This document shows positions 26,765 to 35,145 of a stretch of DNA of 64,000 nt, piece after piece. Location: positions 62,001 through 126,000 of the forward strand of contig CACELO010000001.1 of NCBI GenBank assembly GCA_902560445.1. The letters are read 5' to 3'. A program made the translations under genes and the position numbers. The DNA comes from an uncultured Candidatus Poseidoniales archaeon. GTDB lineage: Archaea > Thermoplasmatota > Poseidoniia > Poseidoniales > Thalassarchaeaceae. Numbering within the stretch: the stretch's first letter is position 1; each line of letters starts with the position of its first letter. The notes beneath the pieces were generated by a model. That model saw nothing but the letters and a program-made list of their open reading frames with translations. It did no database searches and was not told the origin of the DNA.

Positions 26765-28408
26765 TTCTTCTTCATCTAGTATTATTCCTCTCATTAGTCG
26801 TAAAACATGCACTTCTGCTGTTCTCATCATTAGACTAACACGGCCACCAATCCAAACAGGAATAGTGGTCCTATTTACTTTGTCTATCAACAGGAAATTA
26901 CCTCTCTTCGATGACAGTTTTGGACTCACTAAAGATGGGTCAGGCTCATCTCCAGATAGTAAGGAATCGATAACTTTCGATGGAACTTCAGTCATCCCTT
27001 GTTCAATCTCATCAGACAATACTTTTGCCGCCGAACCAACGATCCGTTCAAACTCTCCACGACGCAAATGGATTACCTCAAGCCCGAGATAAACTACTTT
27101 CAGCGGCCGCCAACGTCTACCGGGGATTAGAGTCCTTCCGCCTCTGCGACTTCTTTGGGAAGACCAAATTTCGTGAGCTTGTGGTGTCGCCCAAAGAACC
27201 TTCTTACCTCGTACCCAAAGGTCGTTGGGCAGGTCACCAAATCGCTTTTTCAAGATTGTTCTAGCCTCGGAAGAAATTGGTTGAGGGATGTCTTCGTTAT
27301 CTACCGGTGCTTCTTCTTCCGTCAACTCACGGTCGACTCTAATATCGCCTTCTGATTCTTGAGATGATTGTTTCTCAATTACTGCTAGGAAAAATCCACC
27401 ACCCTTTGATTCATCATTCCATACCCGCATACATAGTGGCAGGGCATCAATGATCTCTGCATCAGATGGCTGAAGGAAACTGGCTTGCCCTTGATTATCC
27501 TGAACAATTGAACATTCATCAGAAAGCACAGGCCATTTTTTCATTCCTTTTGATGCAACCAAGTTTGGAACCAAATCGTGGGCTGAAATCAATCTCAAAG
27601 AGGGATCTTTTCTGAGGATTTCTGCAACCACAGCTTCGTTTTCTACAGGATCGAGAGAACAGGTCGAGTAGACTATTCTTCCACCCGATTTGACAAGTTT
27701 GGTAGCACGACTCAAAATATCGATTTGCAACTTCTGCATCGAACGCCCACCATCTGGCTTCCAGCGAGACCAAACATCGGGATTTTTTCGTGTAGTTCCG
27801 GTACCGGTACAGGGTGCATCAACTAATATTCGGTCATAGCCAAATTCGGGTACTTTGGGGAAATGACGTGCATCATGATTGACGATGATATTGCTTCGCG
27901 AACGATGTCTCTGTATGTTGGATACTAGCATATTTACTCGGCCTCTGACAACTTCGTTCGCGACAACTACTCCCGAATTATTCAGATGCTCTGCAATTTG
28001 AGAAGTCTTAGATCCTGGGCTGGCGCATAGGTCTAGGATATATTCACCAGGTTTCGGTTCCAAAGCCAGTACAGGTAACATCGATACGGCCTCCTGCCGA
28101 GTTAACCGTCCAGTTTCATGTAAAGCAGCCAAGGCAGATTTTTCTTCTCCCTCTGCCTTACCACGTGGAAATGGCATAGTCCAAGCAGAACCGACTCCAT
28201 TGAACCACTCAATTGGCTTACTGTCTAATGATTTCAGCCAGTCTTCAATCCATTTTTGATCACCAGATAAGGGGTTTATTCGAACTGTTTCTGGAAGTCT
28301 TTCATACGCGTGTGCGAACCAAGAATCGGAATTTTTCCGCCAGCATCCTACGGCCTTCAATAACAGGCTGGCGCGCGCGGCCGCACCCCAATCAACCTCC
28401 TCCCGCAC
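26762..28408 (-). CDS. RNA (cytosine-5-)-methyltransferase, NOL1/NOP2/Sun (NSUN) family
   Basis: In 548 residues, an N-terminal part with RINPL (about 43) is followed by the catalytic domain. The S-adenosylmethionine site is DLCASPGSKT (126-135), with DAPCTGTG (Cys200) and STCSLDPVENE (Cys250). The two cysteines are the release and nucleophile residues of the family. A 200-residue C-terminal region includes a PUA-like part (VWIGGRVSLMMRTAEVHVLRL). The length and C-terminal region resemble Trm4/NSUN2-type tRNA enzymes more than rRNA enzymes; the exact target is unknown. Confidence 0.88.
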   Translation of the reverse strand: MREEVDWGAAARASLLLKAVGCWRKNSDSWFAHAYERLPETVRINPLSGDQKWIEDWLKSLDSKPIEWFNGVGSAWTMPFPRGKAEGEEKSALAALHETGRLTRQEAVSMLPVLALEPKPGEYILDLCASPGSKTSQIAEHLNNSGVVVANEVVRGRVNMLVSNIQRHRSRSNIIVNHDARHFPKVPEFGYDRILVDAPCTGTGTTRKNPDVWSRWKPDGGRSMQKLQIDILSRATKLVKSGGRIVYSTCSLDPVENEAVVAEILRKDPSLRLISAHDLVPNLVASKGMKKWPVLSDECSIVQDNQGQASFLQPSDAEIIDALPLCMRVWNDESKGGGFFLAVIEKQSSQESEGDIRVDRELTEEEAPVDNEDIPQPISSEARTILKKRFGDLPNDLWVRGKKVLWATPQAHEIWSSQRSRRGGRTLIPGRRWRPLKVVYLGLEVIHLRRGEFERIVGSAAKVLSDEIEQGMTEVPSKVIDSLLSGDEPDPSLVSPKLSSKRGNFLLIDKVNRTTIPVWIGGRVSLMMRTAEVHVLRLMRGIILDEEE

Positions 28409-28543
28409 ATGGTCGCGTCAATCATCTTGACCATCAAGCGATTGGCTCCGGCAATCTCACTACCCCCCAAGAATTTGTATTCCTACCCCAGACAATTTCG
28501 TAAACGGTTAAACCTCTAACTACGTGCTCGCGATTCACGGCTT

Positions 28544-28918
28544 ATGCCGTATGGGATGCACATGACAGGACTGAGAAGAAGAATTGCGAGAAGCCCGACC
28601 GAACCGAACCGAACGACAAATACAGAGGCCACACGAAAGTTGGTCGGCCTAGTTGAACGAGCGAGGAAGAATGGTAGAGAGCAGGGCCCGCTAGCTCCAG
28701 TTGAGGCTTTGATTACAGTCGACCAAGAAGAATGGGTTTGGCAAGTTGTAGACAGAGATGTTCTAGAGGTATTATCTCACAGATTAGTATTCGAATCATC
28801 GGCAGGAAAGCGTCGAGAAATTTTGATGACCGCCGGTATCGATACTGCTATGGATGCAGCCTCAAAGATTGTTGAACTCGATGGCGGCTGTGTACTAATT
28901 GAGACACTAGACCCTTGA
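28544..28918 (+). CDS. Conserved-looking protein of unknown function
   Basis: At most 124 residues: a basic, Arg-rich N-terminus (about 1-45), then a compact alpha-beta region (LITVDQEEWVWQVVDRDVLE, KRREILMTAGIDTAMDAA, GGCVLIETLDP). Three in-frame ATGs (28544, 28556, 28562) are possible starts. A short palindrome CGGCTTATGCCG spans the first. The family is not recognised. It lies between the divergent NSUN gene and Sec61-beta, with an 89-base gap before the latter. Confidence 0.6.
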   Translation: MPYGMHMTGLRRRIARSPTEPNRTTNTEATRKLVGLVERARKNGREQGPLAPVEALITVDQEEWVWQVVDRDVLEVLSHRLVFESSAGKRREILMTAGIDTAMDAASKIVELDGGCVLIETLDP

Positions 28919-28975
28919 TTTTGCTTGATTTAGTCGAATTAATTGGAATTTCACTAGATTCTTTGGTTTCGCCGT

Positions 28976-28985
28976 CTTGAAATAG
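28976..28985 (+). promoter_or_regulatory. TATA-like box of Sec61-beta
   Basis: CTTGAAATAG is centred 27 bases before the ATG at 29008, so the mRNA probably begins at or next to the start codon. Confidence 0.5.
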
Positions 28986-29007
28986 TGCAGGTAGGTGCGA
29001 CGGCCCG

Positions 29008-29205
29008 ATGGCTAAGGAGAAGAAGGGCAGTGGCATCCAGCAAGCAGCGGGTTTAATCCGCTACTTCGACGAAGAGTCAGAGGATGCAATTCAAATTAGT
29101 AAAGGAATAGTATACGCTGCCTGCGTAGTCTTCTCTGTAGCAATTTATCTGCAACATCATGGAGTATGGGCATGGATGAGCGATGTCCTTTCTGGAATCG
29201 TCTGA
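29008..29205 (+). CDS. Preprotein translocase Sec61-beta/SecG subunit
   Basis: The 65-residue protein has the typical form: a Lys-rich start (MAKEKKGSG), the AAGLIRYFDEES motif shared with archaeal Sec61-beta, then a single C-terminal membrane helix (IVYAACVVFSVAIYLQ). It is the small accessory subunit of the SecYE channel. The stop is immediately followed by the stop of the convergent gene. Confidence 0.88.
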   Translation: MAKEKKGSGIQQAAGLIRYFDEESEDAIQISKGIVYAACVVFSVAIYLQHHGVWAWMSDVLSGIV

Positions 29206-30063
29206 TTACTCTTCACCGGTCAAATCGACAACGGGTAATTCATCGTCTAGTAGGTCTGAGGCTTCGACTTCTTCTTCTTTCTCGGTTTTCTCCCACCAAG
29301 TCAAGATTCTAGAATCAGATGCAGCTGCTTCGGACGATCTGACTTCGGTCTTAGGGTCAGCTTCCACTAGAGCCTGGTTTGCTCTTGCTAGAGCTCGTTC
29401 CACTGCCGGGGCGTTAAGATCAGCAAGGGCTGCCTGAGCCTCATGCAAGTTCTGCTCTGCTTGATTTAGGATGAGTTCTATATCTTCACCTCCACGGAGC
29501 GCCGAAACTTTTTCCCAAAGATTGGTTATTTCTTCGTTCATCTCATCTCTAGCATGATGGATTAGCCCCTCCCAAGCGCTACGATGTTCGTAAATTGTAG
29601 CCCTAGTCTTCTTTTCATATCTCGAAGTCCATGCCGGTTCCCACGGATTACGACCTAAGGTAGCGGCTATATCGTGTACAATACGTGCACGTAGAGCCAG
29701 CGGACCAGTGATTTCGATTTGATTAACAAAACATTTTGCCACCAATCCGAACCCCCAATATGAGTCGGATAGCACAACCATCGAAACATCACCCGATGAG
29801 GTTGAGAATCTCCATCTCTGCTCATCATAACCTGGTTTAGATTCGAAAAATGGTGGGTCAGCAGGGCCAAGAGAGCGGAGAGCCGCCCTAGCAACATCTC
29901 CAAGGTATACCGTTGAGTTGCCCTTGATTCCCGCGGGACGAAGCCTTCCTTCGATGTCAATTGACATCTGAGGTTGTCCTTCTCGCACCTGAGCCCATAG
30001 TATGGTTTTGTTTGGGTCAAGGCCGATTGTTGCACCCACTACCGACTCGGCCTCGTCATCCAT
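29206..30063 (-). CDS. Unknown protein with helical middle and acidic C-terminus
   Basis: The 285 residues start with an actin-fold-like opening (VVGATIGLDPNKTILWAQV, not enough to assign). A region with two Trp-rich stretches follows (RWRFSTSSGDVSMVVLSDSYWGFGL), then a predicted coiled-coil or helical section from about 160 to 240 (EEITNLWEKVSALRGGEDIELILNQAEQNL). The acidic tail ends LLDDELPVVDLTGEE. No signal peptide or membrane helix is seen, so it should be cytosolic. The family is not recognised. It diverges from the small Cys-rich gene at 30111. Confidence 0.7.
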   Translation of the reverse strand: MDDEAESVVGATIGLDPNKTILWAQVREGQPQMSIDIEGRLRPAGIKGNSTVYLGDVARAALRSLGPADPPFFESKPGYDEQRWRFSTSSGDVSMVVLSDSYWGFGLVAKCFVNQIEITGPLALRARIVHDIAATLGRNPWEPAWTSRYEKKTRATIYEHRSAWEGLIHHARDEMNEEITNLWEKVSALRGGEDIELILNQAEQNLHEAQAALADLNAPAVERALARANQALVEADPKTEVRSSEAAASDSRILTWWEKTEKEEEVEASDLLDDELPVVDLTGEE

Positions 30064-30110
30064 GATGAATGCTGAACCGACTTCGCGTTGAACATTGCGT
30101 GCAGACGAGA

Positions 30111-30338
30111 ATGCTCAAGTCCCGTCTGTTTGAACAGTACTCTGTGCCGCGACGCAAATATGGTAGGCTTACCAAAGTCGTAGAGCTTCCACCAAAGGAT
30201 AACTGTTCACGTTGCCGTGCAGGAAAGTATTGCCCTCTTCCCGGCCATTCGGGAAATACAGTACAACCTGAACGTGAATGGCAGGGTCCTGAAGTTGTCG
30301 ATAAGCGACAAAACAAGAAAAATCCCGCAAAGAAATGA
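30111..30338 (+). CDS. Small basic protein with Cys/His cluster, possibly metal-binding
   Basis: The 75-residue product (from MLKSRLFEQYSVPRR) is rich in Lys and Arg and has CSRCRAGKYCPLPGH, three cysteines and a histidine in a 15-residue span, resembling a zinc or iron-sulfur ligand set. The frame extends upstream to an ATG at 30069, but that would leave only six bases to the divergent gene. No family is recognised. It ends five bases before the convergent xerA stop. Confidence 0.6.
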   Translation: MLKSRLFEQYSVPRRKYGRLTKVVELPPKDNCSRCRAGKYCPLPGHSGNTVQPEREWQGPEVVDKRQNKKNPAKK

Positions 30339-30343
30339 ATCGG

Positions 30344-31360
30344 CTAATCTTGCTGAATCGCTGTTGCTGGGACCATCAGATATTCGCTTTCCAATTCATC
30401 TTGAACTTTGGAATCGATTTCGAATTCCTCCAATTCTGGCAAGCGCTGAGCCCTGTGGTAAATCTCTCTCAGGGTTTGGTCACTAATCTCTAGATATACT
30501 CTGGTTGTTGCAATACTTGCGTGCCCCAATAATCTCTGAATTGTAACTAAATCCGCACCACGCTCGAGCAATCCCGTAGCAAATGTATGTCTCAATGTGT
30601 GAGGAGATAATCGAGTACGAGGAATTTCAGCCTCGTCTGCCAATCTATCAATTAATTTCTGAATAGACCTTGGATTGATTCTGTTTCCTCTACTAGAAAG
30701 AAATAGAGCCCTTTCTGAGTTTTCATTTTCTATCATCTTAGAGCGCATTGCTCTAATCGGATTCCACGCTTCAATTGCCTCGGTAGTTTTCTTTGTAAAC
30801 AGTACAGTCCGGTCCTTTTCTCCCTTACCACCGATTACTAGTGCAGATAGATCCTCATGATCGACATCGTCGATGTCTAAATTACATAATTCAGAGATTC
30901 GCAACCCAGTGTCCAACATTGTGGTGACTATTGGATGGGCTAATGGATCTTCCATTCTAAGCGCTGCAGAACGAACCTTCAGTACTTCTGAACGACCTAA
31001 TGGTCGTGGAAGAGGTCGACGACGTGCCGGTCTTTGTACCCATTCGGGAACAGTGTATCCAAGCCACTTGAGGAGGTGAGATACAGCCGCAATTCTGGCG
31101 TTGATTGTAGCAGGACGCAACTCTCCCAGTTTATTCAACCAGGCATCCACCCGTCCGGTAGATGGATTAGAGCGCTCATGGTAAACTCTCACTGGAATAA
31201 TCTGGGCCTGTTCCCAAGATAGATTATCTTCACCCGGTAAAACAGTTGTCGAGAAATCACGCGCAGCCACTGTGTATGCACGAATTGTGTGCTTTGATTT
31301 CTTTTCTGTGCGCAACTGACCCGTCCAACATTCAAACCAAGGTAGGGTTGCTAATCGCAT
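30344..31360 (-). CDS. xerA: Tyrosine recombinase, XerA/XerC-D type
   Basis: From MRLATLPWFECW the protein has an N-terminal SAM-like DNA-binding domain (KSKHTIRAYTVAARDFS) and a catalytic domain. The catalytic residues are visible: Arg in TGLRISEL, Lys in GGKGEKDR, HTLRH, the second His in LLGHASI, and nucleophile Tyr in TTRVYLEI. The frame extends to an ATG at 31471, but the extra residues look unlike the family and overlap the upstream small ORF, so 31360 is preferred. In archaea XerA resolves chromosome dimers at dif. No integrative-element hallmarks are nearby, which favours the housekeeping role. Confidence 0.88.
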   Translation of the reverse strand: MRLATLPWFECWTGQLRTEKKSKHTIRAYTVAARDFSTTVLPGEDNLSWEQAQIIPVRVYHERSNPSTGRVDAWLNKLGELRPATINARIAAVSHLLKWLGYTVPEWVQRPARRRPLPRPLGRSEVLKVRSAALRMEDPLAHPIVTTMLDTGLRISELCNLDIDDVDHEDLSALVIGGKGEKDRTVLFTKKTTEAIEAWNPIRAMRSKMIENENSERALFLSSRGNRINPRSIQKLIDRLADEAEIPRTRLSPHTLRHTFATGLLERGADLVTIQRLLGHASIATTRVYLEISDQTLREIYHRAQRLPELEEFEIDSKVQDELESEYLMVPATAIQQD

Positions 31361-31401
31361 TAGTCTGGTAGGTAGAGCATTTACCACGCTGGCTTGACTA
31401 A

Positions 31402-31617
31402 TTATAGAGGAAGTTTCGAACCGCCCCTGCGTAACCTCTCGGCTAGCAATTCCTCTATCTTTGCCTTCCATATCTTGGTCCCTCGCCTATTTCCGTCGCT
31501 AACGACGGGTGCATCCCTGCCCATATGGGCGAGCCTAAGTGCGTCTATCCAAACTTGAATGCTTCTGATGTTGAGAGTCATACGGCTAGGTTTTTTCAGT
31601 AGTAAGAAAAAAGCCAT
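31402..31617 (-). CDS. Possible small basic protein upstream of xerA
   Basis: A 71-codon frame (or 60 from the ATG at 31584) encodes a helix-forming basic peptide, with RSIQVWIDALRLAHMGRDAP and KAKIEELLAERLRRGG. If xerA starts at 31360 the two do not overlap and sit 41 bases apart. The composition looks like real protein, but there is no known family and no clear promoter. Confidence 0.42.
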   Translation of the reverse strand: MAFFLLLKKPSRMTLNIRSIQVWIDALRLAHMGRDAPVVSDGNRRGTKIWKAKIEELLAERLRRGGSKLPL

Positions 31618-31626
31618 ATGAAGAGT

Positions 31627-32580
31627 TTAATCACTAATCACTGAAGACTCGTCAGAGGACGAATTTGTCAATCCTTCTTCTTCCTTGTTTTGTCTTTCAA
31701 CCGCTTCTAAACGCTTGTTGAGATGATCAGCAACTGCTCCAGCGATATTTACCCTAGATGCCCCCTCGATACCTTCGAGGCCGGGACTGGAGTTGACCTC
31801 CAGTACGAGCGGGCCGTTGGCTGATTCTAATAGGTCTACACCTGCAATATCCATACCGAGGATATTTGCCGCTGAAAGCGCTACTGAGACAAATTCCTCA
31901 TTCAATTGAACTCGTTCTACACTTCCTCCTAGGTGGAAGTTAGATCTAAACTCACTTCCAGATGCTCGACGACGCATAGCAGCAGCGACCTTACCTCCAA
32001 CAACAAGAACTCGGATGTCTTTACCATGAGATTCCTCAATATAAGTCTGAACTAGTGGTTTCATTCCTCTCTCAAGCATTTGGCTGACCAGTTGTCTTAC
32101 TTGCGGATAGTTTCTAGCAAGGAATACACCAGAACCTTGGGTTCCCTCAGTTGCCTTCACCACACAAGGAACCCCCCCCACTCGTGCCAGAGCACTGTCT
32201 ATGTCAGTTGTAGAAGCCACATGAGCTGTGACTGGAATAGGAACTCCTGCGTCCGCCATCACTTGGCTAGCTAGTAGTTTATCTCGACTCTGTTCAATCG
32301 AAAGTGACTGATTCAGAACAATTACTCCCATTTGCTCGAATTGGCGAACAATCGCTACACCTCGTCTTGTAATCGAGTATCCAATTCGAGGAATGACTGC
32401 TTCACATTCGATAGGCCATCCTCGGTGGAAAATACGTCCCCCCTTTTCGTCAACCACTACCGTAAGCGATAGTGGGTCAATGATTCGAACCGCCCATCCT
32501 GCCTTCTGAGCTTCCTCTGCAAGACGGCGGGTTGAGTACAACCTCGGACCGCGCGAGAGGATGACCAAGCGTGGGTACAT
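31627..32580 (-). CDS. RimK-like ATP-grasp ligase
   Basis: About 317 residues with the RimK layout: an N-terminal Rossmann-like part (LVILSRGPRLYSTRRLAEEA), the ATP-grasp lysine segments (QSRDKLLASQVM; PCVVKATEGTQGSGVFLA), KDIRVLVVGGKV, RASGSEFRSNFHLGG, and metal-binding VLEVNSSPGLEGIEG. Relatives add glutamate to ribosomal protein S6, coenzyme F420, tetrahydromethanopterin derivatives or amino-group carriers, so the substrate cannot be fixed. The ATG at 32580 is preferred over the TTG at 32595. An acidic Ser-rich tail ends the protein. Confidence 0.85.
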   Translation of the reverse strand: MYPRLVILSRGPRLYSTRRLAEEAQKAGWAVRIIDPLSLTVVVDEKGGRIFHRGWPIECEAVIPRIGYSITRRGVAIVRQFEQMGVIVLNQSLSIEQSRDKLLASQVMADAGVPIPVTAHVASTTDIDSALARVGGVPCVVKATEGTQGSGVFLARNYPQVRQLVSQMLERGMKPLVQTYIEESHGKDIRVLVVGGKVAAAMRRRASGSEFRSNFHLGGSVERVQLNEEFVSVALSAANILGMDIAGVDLLESANGPLVLEVNSSPGLEGIEGASRVNIAGAVADHLNKRLEAVERQNKEEEGLTNSSSDESSVISD

Positions 32581-32690
32581 AATCCGCGCCCACAACCATC
32601 CCTTCTTGAGTCTGACGGATGTAAAATGGGTTGAGAGTATTCTCGTTCTCCCCTTCTAATGCTAAATTTGCGGAAAATTAGGTCTTCTGG

Positions 32691-32747
32691 CAACCCCTCG
32701 CGTACGCACGTATGCACGTTCCGCGAAGCGGAACGCCGAAGGGGTTG
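32691..32747. promoter_or_regulatory. Nested hairpin element between RimK and the SAP protein
   Basis: CAACCCCT (32691-32698) pairs with AGGGGTTG (32740-32747) as an outer stem. Inside are GTTCCGC-GAA-GCGGAAC (32718-32734), a perfect 7-bp stem with a triloop, and the palindrome GCGTACGC (32700-32707). The element lies in the divergent promoter space and ends 44 bases before the ATG at 32792. Confidence 0.55.
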
Positions 32748-32791
32748 AAAGCCCCAGCGTGCGACTACCGAGAGTAAGTCGAACAGGAGGC

Positions 32792-35053
32792 ATGGGTCTG
32801 GATCGTGATTCACTATCATCAATGAAGGTCTCGGAACTACGTACTTTGTGTAAAGAAAAGGGGCTACTAATCTCTGGAAAGAAGGAGGAATTGATATCTC
32901 GTTTACTAGGCCAAAAGGTCTCTGAAAAGTCTCCTGAAACAAAAGTGATTACATCGAGTTCTGAACAAGATAAGGACGATGCAATAGATCGTCTTCTTTC
33001 TCGTATAGAGTCTGGTGGTGAGGGAGAACCATTGGATGAACCGGTAGAACTCGGACAGGTAGAGGTACTCGAAGCGGAAGTCATAGAGGCCGACATAGTC
33101 AAGACCGAAATTGAATCAGATACCGAGGATGAACTAGAGTTAGTGCTGGATAGTGAAGAGGAAGAAATAAATCCAGTAATCAAACAACCGGAGATAATAC
33201 TTGAGGAACAGGAAGAAGATGCTTGGACTGGTGGCGTAATATCTGACGAAATTGAACCTGTATTAGTTGCTGATGAACTCGATTCAGATGCAGAAGAAGC
33301 CTCGATTACAATAACAATACCTAGTCTATCATCGATTGAATTCTCACCTAAAGTTATCGCTGCGATTACCATCTCAGCCCTGATTCTTGGAGCGATAGGA
33401 TTCGCCTTCTTTATGCAACAAGATTCCTCATTCCAAGCGAGAACTCTCCACTATGGTGATAGTATGGAATTCAACATTCTGAGTTCCAGTATTGAAGTTG
33501 AGGGTGACGATATGGTTGCAATATTCCGAGATGCTGCTTCTGGCCCTCTCGATGATGCCTGCGGAGAACTATCTGCGAACATCGTTTCAGGAACTGGCAG
33601 CATTAGTATTCGAAATGGAGATTCTTCGGAGATTATACATCCTTCAGATAAGCAATATAGTGGCGCAGTAAATGCATTAGATGCATTTGGAAGAACACAT
33701 CTGAGCGCTGAGAAAGTAATCGATCATGAGATGAATATAGACTTGAGTGGTAAGACCTGGCGAGATGAAGGAGAATGTGGAACACTAGGTTGGATTCTGA
33801 ATGACAACAACTTGGATATGACAACAAGAACTTGGACCGATATCGGAGATAAGCAATTGATTAGAACAAGTACAGATTTGACGATTTTAAATTCAGAAAA
33901 TCAAGCCACAAACCTAGAAGCCACGACTTTCGGTCTAGATTCAATCTCAGGATTAGGGGTGGTGTCTTCCTATGTTTTCTTACCACTTACCCCCCTTGAT
34001 TTGTACGAATTCTTTGGTGACGAATCTTTGACTTCAGGTACTACATCTGAAGCAGGTTCAGAATGGTCTTGGACAGTAGGTAATGAAATCAATGATAACG
34101 ACCATGGTTTGGTTTATCCAATATCTATGTCTCATCCGGAATTTGATGCATGTAATGGTCGCATTACAATCGACTTGTTGGTCAAGAATGGAGTTTCATG
34201 GCCGGTACAACAAGATGCAAATATCGTAATTGATAAGAATCAGAAATCAAGTGATTGTGGATTGATTGAAACTTCGCTTTCAGACGCCGCAATTCCGGAT
34301 GGAAGAATCACAATTTCATTTTCGATGAGAGCCATCAAAGGAGGAATCAACTCTGGTTCGACTGCAATTGAATGGTTGGTGGATTACACCAGCAAACCGG
34401 GTCCTGGCGAAGATCGGCCTGGGACTAGTGCCCAGAGATCTTGGGGTGTTGCTATGCCTGATGAAAGCACGATTCGCTCTTGGGATATCGAGTCAGCCTT
34501 AGAGTGTACACTCGGAAACTATTCCACAAGCGGCGTTGCTACTGCAGTCGAACAGGGCGGATATATTTGGAGAGCATCGACGATTTATGTCGACTCAAAA
34601 ATTCAATGGAATATGTCGTGGGTAACCGAAGATGAAAGAGCTGGTTGGACAGTTGTTGAGGAAGATAATGGTGGCTGTTCATTAGTTGACGATGACAACA
34701 TGGACGACGGAACGGTTCAATGGAATCGTAATGCTATACCTGATACATTAACCATGAATTCATTAGAATCTAGATTACTCTCATCTTCAAGATATCCTGG
34801 ATTGAATATGCACATCAATGACGGAAGTGGAGGGTGGGATTATGGCGTCGAATATGGCTACAGACTATCTGTCACTCAAGATAACGAGATATTCGACGTA
34901 ATTCCAATCAGTCTGGGAGAAGGTGCTGTCAGCGTCCATGTAGAGAAATCTTGGACCGATGGCAATAACAGAAATCACGATGTTGTTTGTATTATGGACG
35001 CTGAGAACGCTAGGCTTCTCGGTTGGTATCATTTCTGGGCACCTCCCGACTGA
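32792..35053 (+). CDS. Membrane-anchored protein with N-terminal SAP (DNA-binding) domain
   Basis: About 753 residues. The N-terminal 45 form a SAP motif (MKVSELRTLCKEKGLLISGKKEELISRLLG), a helix-extended-loop-helix module known for binding DNA. A very acidic linker runs to about 180. One membrane helix follows (VIAAITISALILGAIGFAFFM), then about 550 residues of predominantly beta, Trp- and Cys-containing sequence. No signal peptide precedes the SAP domain, so the N-terminus should be cytoplasmic and the large domain outside. The start is uncertain: GTG 32759, ATG 32792 (AGGAGG close in front) or ATG 32822 (directly at the SAP motif). An orphan ParA follows 92 bases downstream. Confidence 0.82.
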   Translation: MGLDRDSLSSMKVSELRTLCKEKGLLISGKKEELISRLLGQKVSEKSPETKVITSSSEQDKDDAIDRLLSRIESGGEGEPLDEPVELGQVEVLEAEVIEADIVKTEIESDTEDELELVLDSEEEEINPVIKQPEIILEEQEEDAWTGGVISDEIEPVLVADELDSDAEEASITITIPSLSSIEFSPKVIAAITISALILGAIGFAFFMQQDSSFQARTLHYGDSMEFNILSSSIEVEGDDMVAIFRDAASGPLDDACGELSANIVSGTGSISIRNGDSSEIIHPSDKQYSGAVNALDAFGRTHLSAEKVIDHEMNIDLSGKTWRDEGECGTLGWILNDNNLDMTTRTWTDIGDKQLIRTSTDLTILNSENQATNLEATTFGLDSISGLGVVSSYVFLPLTPLDLYEFFGDESLTSGTTSEAGSEWSWTVGNEINDNDHGLVYPISMSHPEFDACNGRITIDLLVKNGVSWPVQQDANIVIDKNQKSSDCGLIETSLSDAAIPDGRITISFSMRAIKGGINSGSTAIEWLVDYTSKPGPGEDRPGTSAQRSWGVAMPDESTIRSWDIESALECTLGNYSTSGVATAVEQGGYIWRASTIYVDSKIQWNMSWVTEDERAGWTVVEEDNGGCSLVDDDNMDDGTVQWNRNAIPDTLTMNSLESRLLSSSRYPGLNMHINDGSGGWDYGVEYGYRLSVTQDNEIFDVIPISLGEGAVSVHVEKSWTDGNNRNHDVVCIMDAENARLLGWYHFWAPPD

Positions 35054-35125
35054 CTCGGCGCCTTGGATTCAGTTCGCTAAATGCATCTGTGTTGTCTTTC
35101 AGTGTCGGCATATTGAACAGCCCTC

Positions 35126-35144
35126 CGAGCGCCGAAGGCGCTCG
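35126..35144 (+). promoter_or_regulatory. 8-bp GAA-triloop hairpin directly before the parA start
   Basis: CGAGCGCC (35126-35133), loop GAA and GGCGCTCG (35137-35144) form a perfect hairpin ending one base before the ATG at 35146. In an mRNA joined to the upstream SAP gene it would occupy the ribosome-binding area. The loop and triloop style match the hairpin at 32718-32734. Confidence 0.55.
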
Positions 35145-35145
35145 T

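Noticed and set aside
30344..31360. Tyrosine recombinase as an integrase of a mobile element
   Set aside because: No attachment-site repeat at a tRNA, no phage or plasmid genes and no composition change were seen around it. The sequence fits the XerA housekeeping type.
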